From the NCBI GenBank assembly GCA_023457035.1, contig JAEWNN010000115.1, positions 1 to 7,381 on the forward strand: a DNA stretch of 7,381 nt. The letters run 5' to 3'. This document shows positions 1 through 3,979 of the stretch, one piece after another (the stretch's first letter is position 1; each line of letters starts with the position of its first letter). The notes beneath the pieces are model-generated. The model was not told the DNA's origin. It was given only the letters and a program-made list of their open reading frames with translations, and did no database searches. The translations under genes were made by a program, and so were the position numbers. This DNA comes from Verrucomicrobiota bacterium. Its GTDB lineage: Bacteria; Verrucomicrobiota; Verrucomicrobiia; Opitutales; Opitutaceae.

Positions 1-1
1 G

Positions 2-283
2 GCCGCGGCGGTGAGCGAGGAGCACCTGCGCCGGCTCTGCCAACGGCATCTGCGCCGCAGCCCGGTGGCGCATCTCACCCAGCTCCGGATGGAGCGCGCC
101 TGCACGCTGCTGCGCTCCACCTCGGCGAAACTTGAGGTGATCGCGCAGCAGGTGGGATTTTCGAGCATCTACACCTTCTCCGGGGCCTTCAAACGCTGGA
201 GCGGCGTGCCGCCCTCGGCGTTCCGCGCCGGCGGGACCGTGGCCGAGCCGCGGGCGCAAACGGGCGAGAACGAACCTGCCTAG
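2..283 (+). CDS. AraC-family transcriptional regulator, C-terminal part (5' end outside window)
   Basis: This is the DNA-binding end of an AraC/XylS-type regulator. The open frame runs in from the window edge, so the GTG at 11 is very unlikely to be the true start, and the sensor domain lies upstream and is not visible. The visible part holds the typical double helix-turn-helix: a first helix pair around SEEHLRRLCQRHL, the linker helix with LRMERACTLLRST, and a second helix-turn-helix around LEVIAQQVGFSSIYTFSGAF. It then ends with the family signature FKRWSGVPPSAFR. In this family the two motifs contact adjacent major grooves of a promoter. The effector and target genes cannot be told from this fragment. 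A tail of about 20 residues rich in A, E and G follows the domain. The next gene starts about 140 bp downstream behind a repeat, so co-transcription is uncertain. Confidence 0.9.
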   Translation, partial: AAAVSEEHLRRLCQRHLRRSPVAHLTQLRMERACTLLRSTSAKLEVIAQQVGFSSIYTFSGAFKRWSGVPPSAFRAGGTVAEPRAQTGENEPA

Positions 284-347
284 CGCGCGCTGGCTCCAAT
301 CCTCACGATACCCCGGCAGTGATGCACAAGAGTTGCAGCTGTCCGTA

Positions 348-402
348 GGTAGGGCGAACCCTCCGGGTGAGCCGCGGCTCGGCGGGGACGCCTCGCCCTA
401 CC
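348..402. repeat. Palindromic intergenic repeat (GGTAGGGCGA ... TCGCCCTACC)
   Basis: A 55-bp element is bounded by a perfect 10-bp inverted repeat, 348-357 and 393-402. A 12-bp perfect palindrome GAGCCGCGGCTC sits inside at 369-380. The boundaries and inner words (CGAAC, CCGGG, GCTCGGCGGG, CGCCCTACC) recur in the larger element at 1968-2100, so the two look related. Directly after it, 410-424 can form a small hairpin (ACGACG, TTT, CGTCGT). It fills most of the gap between the AraC fragment and rlmN, and may be a REP- or MITE-like non-autonomous repeat or a transcribed hairpin. Confidence 0.75.
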
Positions 403-422
403 TTAAGCAACGACGTTTCGTC

Positions 423-1541
423 GTGAAGATCCAGGCGCCGACCAAGCCCGCGCTGCCGGCTTGCGTTTGGCGGTGGCGCTGCGTGGATCGCGGGGTGCGT
501 CCGCTCGCCGATCTGAGCATGCCCGAGTTCGAACAGTTGGTGGCCTCCTGGGGCCATCCGACGGTGCATGCACGCAAGCTGCTCCGGCGCTACTACATGG
601 GGTCGGGCACGGTCGAGTGGGACCGCATCCAGTTGCCCAAGGGATTTCGCGAACGCGTCGAGGCGCTGGGGCTGTCGACCACCACGGTCGCCGCGCGGCA
701 GGAGGACCCGGACGGCACGGTGAAGCTGCTGCTGCGGCTCGCCGACGGGCAGACGGTCGAGACGGTGTTGATGGCCGACCACCGCGCGGATCGCGCGGCG
801 GGCTGCCTGTCCACACAGGTCGGATGCGCGATGGGCTGCGATTTCTGCGCCACGGCGCAGGGGGGGCTCCTGCGCAGCCTCACGGCGGGCGAGATCGTCG
901 AGCAGTTTTTCCACCTCCGCCGCGAGGCCGCGCGCGTGGGCAAGGAGCTGCGCACGATCGTGATGATGGGCATGGGCGAGCCGCTCGCCAATCTGGCGGC
1001 GGTGCTCCCGGCCGCGCACCGGATCGGCTGGGGCGAACTCGGCGCGGTGGGCTTCGCGCAGATCACGGTGTCGACGGTCGGCCTCGTGCCGAAGATCGAC
1101 GAACTCGCCGCCAGCGGCGTGCCCGTCGCGCTGGCGCTCTCGCTCCACGCGCCCGACGACGAGACGCGTCGCCGGCTGTTGCCGACCGCGCGGCGCTACG
1201 GCGTCGAGGAGGTGCTGGCCGCCGCCGACCGTTACCAGGAGAAGACGGGCCGGATCGTGAACATCCAGTACTGCCTGTTGCGCGGCGTGAACGACTCGCC
1301 CGCGCAGGCGCGCCAACTGGCGACGCTCCTGGAGAAACGCCGGATGCACGTGAATCTGCTCACCTACAACCCGACCGGTCCGGGGCTGAGCGGCATGGCC
1401 TACGAGCCGCCGCCGCGCGAGACGGTGGGCGTGTTCCTCGACGAGCTGCATGCCCGCGGCATCGTCGCGCATTTCCGGAGACCCCGCGGCGCCACCATCG
1501 ACGGGGCGTGCGGGCAACTGCGCGCGCGGACGGGCGGCTGA
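423..1541 (+). CDS. rlmN: RlmN-family radical SAM rRNA methyltransferase (probable 23S rRNA A2503 C2-methyltransferase)
   Basis: Family members use a [4Fe-4S] cluster and two S-adenosylmethionine molecules to methylate C2 of A2503 in 23S rRNA (and A37 of some tRNAs in E. coli). Visible motifs, numbered from GTG 423 (372 aa): the cluster motif CxxxCxxC in GCAMGCDFC with C135, C139 and C142; GMGEPL at 183-188; the SAM-site stretch ALSLHAPDDETRRRLLPT; NLLTYNP; and the C-terminal catalytic cysteine C363 in GACGQL, which forms the mechanism's protein-RNA adduct. The substrate-side VETV glutamate before the cluster is present. The frame is open back to a TTG at 333, but that would translate the palindromic repeat, so a start at or after 423 is more likely. 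GTG 483, GTG 495 and ATG 519 are in-frame alternatives and none has a clear ribosome site. The end (RRPRGATIDGACGQL) differs from the common RTRGDDIDAACGQL, so an RlmN-like paralogue remains possible. Confidence 0.87.
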   Translation: MKIQAPTKPALPACVWRWRCVDRGVRPLADLSMPEFEQLVASWGHPTVHARKLLRRYYMGSGTVEWDRIQLPKGFRERVEALGLSTTTVAARQEDPDGTVKLLLRLADGQTVETVLMADHRADRAAGCLSTQVGCAMGCDFCATAQGGLLRSLTAGEIVEQFFHLRREAARVGKELRTIVMMGMGEPLANLAAVLPAAHRIGWGELGAVGFAQITVSTVGLVPKIDELAASGVPVALALSLHAPDDETRRRLLPTARRYGVEEVLAAADRYQEKTGRIVNIQYCLLRGVNDSPAQARQLATLLEKRRMHVNLLTYNPTGPGLSGMAYEPPPRETVGVFLDELHARGIVAHFRRPRGATIDGACGQLRARTGG

Positions 1542-1548
1542 GAAGTGA

Positions 1549-1611
1549 GGACTGGGGACTGCGGATTGCGGACTGCGGATTGCGGACTGCGGAGTGCGGA
1601 CTGCGGAGTGG
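1549..1611 (+). repeat. 7-bp tandem array, GGANTGC x about 9
   Basis: Starting 7 bp after the rlmN stop codon, nine consecutive heptamers of the form GGA[C/T/G]TG[C/G] can be read. The middle forms a clean 14-bp higher-order unit, GGACTGCGGATTGC, at 1556-1569 and 1570-1583. It is followed by two copies in which the second heptamer is GGAGTGC or GGAGTGG. No start codon or plausible product is associated with it. Heptameric intergenic arrays of this kind are known in other bacteria (for example cyanobacterial STRR sequences), but homology to those is not implied. Confidence 0.9.
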
Positions 1612-1775
1612 TCGGCGGGGCGGTGTGGGCGCGCGTGTTGTGCGGTGGTCATGCCGTTGGCGGAGGGGGCGAGCTCGCGCGCGCCGTTCGGCAGGAGCGA
1701 AGCCCAGCCGCCTGGGCCAGCTCCGGCGCTTCCGCTGGAAGCAGGGCCACGACGAGTGATTCTATATGAAGCAGT
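1612..1775. other. GC-rich non-coding segment with small hairpins
   Basis: I see no convincing gene here. Structure present: a 10-bp palindrome GCGAGCTCGC at 1669-1678; a hairpin CCCAG/CTGGG at 1703-1707 and 1712-1716; and a hairpin GCTTCC/GGAAGC at 1728-1733 and 1737-1742. These could contribute to transcription termination after rlmN, but no run of T follows. The segment ends in a short AT-rich patch around 1759-1770, where the CACAGAG element begins. Confidence 0.45.
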
Positions 1776-1778
1776 TGG

Positions 1779-1950
1779 ACACAGAGGGCACAGAGATAAG
1801 GCAAGAGTACACAGAGATCGGAGAAGAAACCGGATGCCAGAGGTGCTCACCAGCTGGGTGGATGGGCCGGACCACATTTCGCTCACCCAAGCTCCCCTCT
1901 GCCGTAGGTTCCTCCGAACGGCAGCATGATCTCCTTCCGCCTCTGTGCCC
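1779..1950. repeat. CACAGAG inverted-repeat element
   Basis: The left side carries three CACAGAG words at 1780-1786, 1789-1795 and 1810-1816. The right side has the perfect 10-bp complement CTCTGTGCCC at 1941-1950, pairing with GGGCACAGAG at 1786-1795. Dense CACAGAG repeats with a complementary CTCTGTG arm are a recurring intergenic motif in genomes of environmental bacteria (from memory, not searched). The middle looks degraded and contains a separate small hairpin at 1899-1924. Confidence 0.6.
1899..1924. repeat. Small hairpin CTGCCGT ... ACGGCAG
   Basis: A perfect 7-bp inverted repeat (1899-1905 and 1918-1924) encloses 12 nt. The word TCTGCCGTA at 1898-1906 is identical to 2041-2049 in the inner palindrome of the nearby 1968-2100 element. 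This may therefore be a remnant of another copy of that element. Confidence 0.55.
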
Positions 1951-1967
1951 CGTCCGAGCAACCGTTT

Positions 1968-2100
1968 CTATTGAGCCTCGCACAATAGACTGACCAAGGT
2001 AGGCGAACTGCCGGGCCATCCGTTCGCTCGGCGGGCCCATTCTGCCGTACGGCAGAACGCCCTACCATCGGACGTCAGTCCAATACGCGAGACTCAATAG
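1968..2100. repeat. 133-bp MITE-like palindromic element with about 27-bp imperfect terminal inverted repeats
   Basis: The outer arms 1968-1994 and 2074-2100 are inverted copies agreeing at 22 of 27 positions (outer words CTATTGAG and CTCAATAG). After a small internal asymmetric loop, a second stem follows: GGTAGG at 1998-2003 with CCTACC at 2061-2066, plus CG/CG with one bulged base. The inner part holds an 18-bp perfect palindrome, TTCTGCCGTACGGCAGAA, at 2040-2057. No protein of its own is encoded. Size, terminal repeats and an intergenic site fit a non-autonomous transposable element or a large structured repeat. No clear target-site duplication is visible at the ends. The inner core resembles the element at 348-402. 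Confidence 0.75.
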
Positions 2101-2199
2101 GCTGCGCGCGGACCGCGAGTGGCGATTGGAGCCCGCTTGTGCGCCGGCAGCGACAGTGGCGTGGCGGGCGGTGTCCGGTCGAAACCCGGGCTCAAAATT

Positions 2200-2248
2200 G
2201 GTGAGCGCCGCAGCAGTGGAACGCCTCCCGGCGTTCGCGGCGCTCACC
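2200..2248. repeat. Compound hairpin upstream of the Nudix gene
   Basis: A perfect 12-bp inverted repeat, GGTGAGCGCCGC at 2200-2211 and GCGGCGCTCACC at 2237-2248, encloses a second perfect 7-bp hairpin, GAACGCC at 2219-2225 and GGCGTTC at 2230-2236, with loop TCCC. Seven unpaired bases lie on the left side only, so the fold would be a long stem with one bulge. It lies about 95 bp before the Nudix start codon. It may be part of the repeat cluster, a terminator without a T-tract, or a leader structure. A weaker pair, GAGCCCG at 2129-2135 and CGGGCTC at 2187-2193, lies just upstream. Confidence 0.6.
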
Positions 2249-2310
2249 ACACGGGCGCCGATCAAGCCAGACTCCGCTGCGGTCTCGACCTCCGGCTTTG
2301 CCACTTTATT

Positions 2311-2327
2311 GGTAGGCGCGGGCCATC
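2311..2327 (+). repeat. Partial copy of the GGTAGG palindrome core
   Basis: GGTAGGCG followed by GGGCCATC matches words of the 1968-2100 element, where GGTAGGCG (1998-2005) is followed by GGGCCATC after seven more bases. It sits 15 bp before the Nudix start codon, so if transcribed it would form part of that gene's leader. It is short, and chance resemblance cannot be ruled out. Confidence 0.35.
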
Positions 2328-2341
2328 GACAAACTGCACCA

Positions 2342-2917
2342 ATGGACACTCCGCAGCTCCTGCACTCCACGCGCTGGGTCAGCCTCTACGAACGGGCCGG
2401 CTGGGTTTACGCCAGTCGCCGCCGCCCGGGCGAGCCGGCCCGACTCGACGCTGTCACGATCATCGCGTTGCACGGCGACGATGCCGCGCCGGACGCGCCG
2501 CGCCGGCTGGTCGTGCTCGAGGAATTCCGGGTGCCGATCGACGGTTGGGAGTTCGGCCTGCCCGCCGGGCTGATCGACGCCGGCGAGGCGATCGCGGACT
2601 GCGCGGCGCGCGAACTGCGCGAGGAGACGGGTCTTCATGTCGAGGCGGTCGTCGGGACCTCGGGCACGACGTTTTCGTCGCCGGGGATGATCGACGAGAG
2701 CCAGGCGTTCGTGGTCGTGAAGTGCCGCGGCACGCCGAGCCTACAACCCGGGATCGAGGGCGAGCAGATCAAGGTGCACCTGCTCACGCAGTCCGGCTGC
2801 CGGGATCTGCTGGCCCGGAACCGGCGCGGCGAGGCGGCGATCTCGTCGCGCGTCTGGCCCTTGATTGTCGCCGTGGCGTACGCCGGGAGCTTCGCCGGGG
2901 TGCGGATCGCGGAGTGA
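2342..2917 (+). CDS. Nudix hydrolase, ADP-ribose pyrophosphatase (NudF/NUDT5) type
   Basis: This is a cytoplasmic Mg2+-dependent hydrolase of nucleoside diphosphates linked to another moiety. ADP-ribose or nucleotide sugars are the likely substrates for this subgroup. From ATG 2342 the protein has 191 residues. The Nudix box GX5EX7REUXEEXGU is complete at 76-98 (GLIDAGE, then seven residues, then RELREETGL), with the metal-binding glutamates E91, E94 and E95 present. It is preceded by WEFGLPAG, the E-x-PAG context typical of ADP-ribose pyrophosphatases, and followed by a loop SPGMIDE. The frame stays open upstream to 2126, but that stretch overlaps the compound hairpin and repeats and has low-complexity composition. 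The ATG also begins a typical N-terminal beta region (TRWVSLYERAGWVYASRR). No strong ribosome site is visible. The last codons (CGG ATC GCG GAG) already follow the 7-bp phasing of the array downstream. Confidence 0.9.
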   Translation: MDTPQLLHSTRWVSLYERAGWVYASRRRPGEPARLDAVTIIALHGDDAAPDAPRRLVVLEEFRVPIDGWEFGLPAGLIDAGEAIADCAARELREETGLHVEAVVGTSGTTFSSPGMIDESQAFVVVKCRGTPSLQPGIEGEQIKVHLLTQSGCRDLLARNRRGEAAISSRVWPLIVAVAYAGSFAGVRIAE

Positions 2918-2986
2918 GTGGGGCGGGACGGTTGGGAAAGGAGCGAAGAGTGAGGAGTGAGTAGCGATGCGCGAGTTGCGAGGAGT
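2902..2986 (+). repeat. Degenerate 7-bp-phased array overlapping the Nudix stop codon
   Basis: The clearest run is GAAGAGT, GAGGAGT, GAGTAGC, GATGCGC, GAGTTGC, GAGGAGT at 2945-2986. Upstream, GCGGATC (2902-2908), GCGGAGT (2909-2915) and GAGTGGG (2916-2922) have the same style in a register shifted by one base, and they span the Nudix stop codon. The heptamers resemble those after rlmN (GCGGAGT versus GAGGAGT). No coding role is seen beyond the overlap. Confidence 0.65.
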
Positions 2987-3014
2987 GGGGCGGCGGCGCG
3001 GGATTGGCGCACCG

Positions 3015-3039
3015 GAGAATCTGGAACTCAAGAACTCAG
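3015..3039 (+). repeat. Left copy of a 25-bp inverted repeat (GAGAATCTGGAACTCA...)
   Basis: This copy matches the reverse complement of 3894-3918 at 23 of 25 positions, including 16 identical bases in a row. Its inner words (GGAACTCA, AGAACTCA) are 8-bp-phased. Together the two copies bound a segment of about 900 bp that contains the low-GC gene. Confidence 0.8.
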
Positions 3040-3107
3040 CGTAAACGCGTGCCGGGGCGCGGCCTTGCGGGGACGCAACACCGCCGAGTCGTCGGAGTGG
3101 AGGATGA

Positions 3108-3173
3108 CCACGGATCACACGGATGGGCACGGATGATCGGGGGACGATCCGTGGACATCCGTGAAATCCGTGG
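3108..3173. repeat. Mirror-symmetric CACGGAT palindrome
   Basis: Three CACGGAT words on the left (3109, 3118 and 3128) and three ATCCGTG words on the right (3147, 3157 and 3166) are placed symmetrically about one centre near 3140.5. The spacings are 9 and 10 bp, then 10 and 9 bp. All 21 word positions pair, plus the outer C-G at 3108 and 3173, while the bases between words mostly do not. CACGGAT-type repeats recur in intergenic DNA of several environmental bacterial groups (from memory). Either a hairpin RNA or a multi-site protein-binding palindrome would fit. Confidence 0.85.
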
Positions 3174-3237
3174 TTTCAGGTTCATGTTGCTCAAGAGGGA
3201 CGGAAGACCGAGAGCGCTCCGTCTGCGCACAACGCCC

Positions 3238-3265
3238 TTGCCCGCATCGGCCCCGCTGCTACGCT
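3238..3265 (+). promoter_or_regulatory. Possible sigma-70 type promoter for the small gene
   Basis: TTGCCC at 3238-3243 and TACGCT at 3260-3265 are separated by 16 bp. This would start transcription near 3272, leaving a leader of about 100 nt before ATG 3373. The -10 match is moderate, and in GC-rich DNA such matches arise by chance. The rest of the region 3174-3357 shows nothing else I can support. Confidence 0.3.
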
Positions 3266-3372
3266 GCCCGGCCGTGAACTCCGCGACTTGGGCCGCCGGC
3301 AGAGTCGCCGTCCTCTTCGACCGAGCCGGAGCGCCGGGGACCGTGATCTGAATCGATGTGCGAACAAAAACT

Positions 3373-3780
3373 ATGTTTTCAAAGACCATTGATCTGACCG
3401 CCTCGAAAAAGGAGTTTCGGTTTGTCGACGGCATGAAGGAAGTTCGCTTCCGTCCGATCGTATTCTTTGCTCCAGGAAAGAGGATTCTCGCCATCGGCGA
3501 TGCCCCGGACGGAGTTCCCGACGGTGGTGGCATCAACATTTTCGAAGACCCGAGTGCGGATGCCTTAGCCCTCTTGGAGAGCTTGCTGCGCTATGGGATG
3601 CGATCAGTCCTAGGCGGATTCACCCTGCGCTCGGTAGCGTTGAAGATCACGATTGCGCCCGATATCCGCGCCGATCTGAAGGGTTTCGCTTCGTCCATCT
3701 TTCGCTTTGCCGCTACCCAGGCCGGTGCCGAAAAAGTGATCGTATGGGAGGAGATCGAGGCCGTTGGCGTCTGGCGTTAG
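3373..3780 (+). CDS. Small conserved-looking protein, tentatively a short MreB-like (actin-like) protein
   Basis: The protein is 135 aa from ATG 3373; a GTG at 3358 would add five residues. I do not recognise it firmly. The order of segments resembles short proteins annotated as rod shape-determining or MreB-like: an opening MFSKTI, a basic beta-rich part with FRPIVFFAPGKRILAIGD, a middle INIFEDPSADALALLESLLRYGM, and an end with QAGAEKVIVWEE. The last two recall the NPF-hP...LLxh and GAGAxxVhhW patterns of those proteins. No actin phosphate-binding motif, signal peptide or membrane segment is visible, so nucleotide binding is doubtful. Composition differs from the neighbours: 3361-3480 has 55 G+C of 120 bases, against 45 of 60 at 4021-4080 in recN. 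With the inverted repeats on both sides, this suggests separate acquisition. A plain hypothetical protein is the safe alternative. Confidence 0.7.
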   Translation: MFSKTIDLTASKKEFRFVDGMKEVRFRPIVFFAPGKRILAIGDAPDGVPDGGGINIFEDPSADALALLESLLRYGMRSVLGGFTLRSVALKITIAPDIRADLKGFASSIFRFAATQAGAEKVIVWEEIEAVGVWR

Positions 3781-3850
3781 CACAGAACGGGCGGGGTGGC
3801 GGCGGGGAGTGTGGCAGGTTCACGGTGAGGACCGATACGTCCTACGGTGG

Positions 3851-3898
3851 CGCGGGAACGGCTCGACTGGATAGATGCTGGGACGATCCGTTCCTGCG
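3851..3898. terminator. Hairpin after the small gene, possible terminator
   Basis: GCGGGAACGG at 3852-3861 pairs with CCGTTCCTGC at 3888-3897 at nine of ten positions. The tenth is a G-U wobble in the plus-strand RNA, and an extra outer C-G pair lies at 3851 and 3898. The loop is 26 nt and no T-run follows. It directly abuts, and partly overlaps, the right inverted repeat copy, so it may belong to that repeat rather than act in termination. Confidence 0.35.
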
Positions 3899-3918
3899 TT
3901 CGTGAGTTCCAGATTCTC
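3894..3918 (-). repeat. Right copy of the 25-bp inverted repeat
   Basis: The reverse complement of this stretch reads GAGAATCTGGAACTCA followed by CGAACGCAG, and matches 3015-3039 at 23 of 25 positions. Read on the minus strand it continues into GAACGG, extending an 8-bp phasing (GGAACTCA, CGAACGCA, GGAACGGA). It lies 62 bp before the recN start. Confidence 0.8.
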
Positions 3919-3944
3919 TGCGGCTCCGTGATCGCAAACCGGCT

Positions 3945-3973
3945 TTGACGCCGGGCGGCCGGCCCACTTGCGT
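3945..3973 (+). promoter_or_regulatory. Possible recN promoter giving a leaderless transcript
   Basis: A good -35 match, TTGACG, at 3945-3950 is followed after 17 bp by TTGCGT at 3968-3973, a weak -10. Transcription would then begin at about 3980, exactly at the GTG chosen as the recN start, which has no clear Shine-Dalgarno site. I see no LexA-type operator that I can name with confidence. Confidence 0.3.
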
Positions 3974-3979
3974 GGCGGC

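Noticed and set aside
333..422. Upstream extension of RlmN from TTG 333
   Set aside because: It would encode the palindromic repeat at 348-402, which is unlikely to be conserved protein.
303..1961. Long minus-strand open frame of 552 codons across rlmN
   Set aside because: It overlaps the strongly supported rlmN gene, is rich in H, R, A and P as expected from an antisense GC-rich frame, runs through the repeats, and has no recognisable domain.
2126..2341. Upstream extension of the Nudix protein by 72 residues
   Set aside because: It crosses the hairpin at 2200-2248 and the repeat core at 2311, has no domain, and ATG 2342 gives a normal-length Nudix protein.
2062..2370. Minus-strand open frame of 102 codons upstream of the Nudix gene
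   Set aside because: It runs over the Nudix start, the compound hairpin and the end of the palindromic element, and no family resemblance is seen. It is probably translated repeat sequence.
3015..3173. CRISPR array
   Set aside because: Repeats here are 7-8 bp words packed every 7 to 10 bp or arranged as palindromes. There are no 25-40 bp direct repeats separated by unique spacers, and no cas genes.
3273..3351. 25-codon frame from GTG 3273 as a leader peptide
   Set aside because: There is no attenuator-like codon run, no ribosome site, and only a weak promoter. Chance is the simpler explanation.
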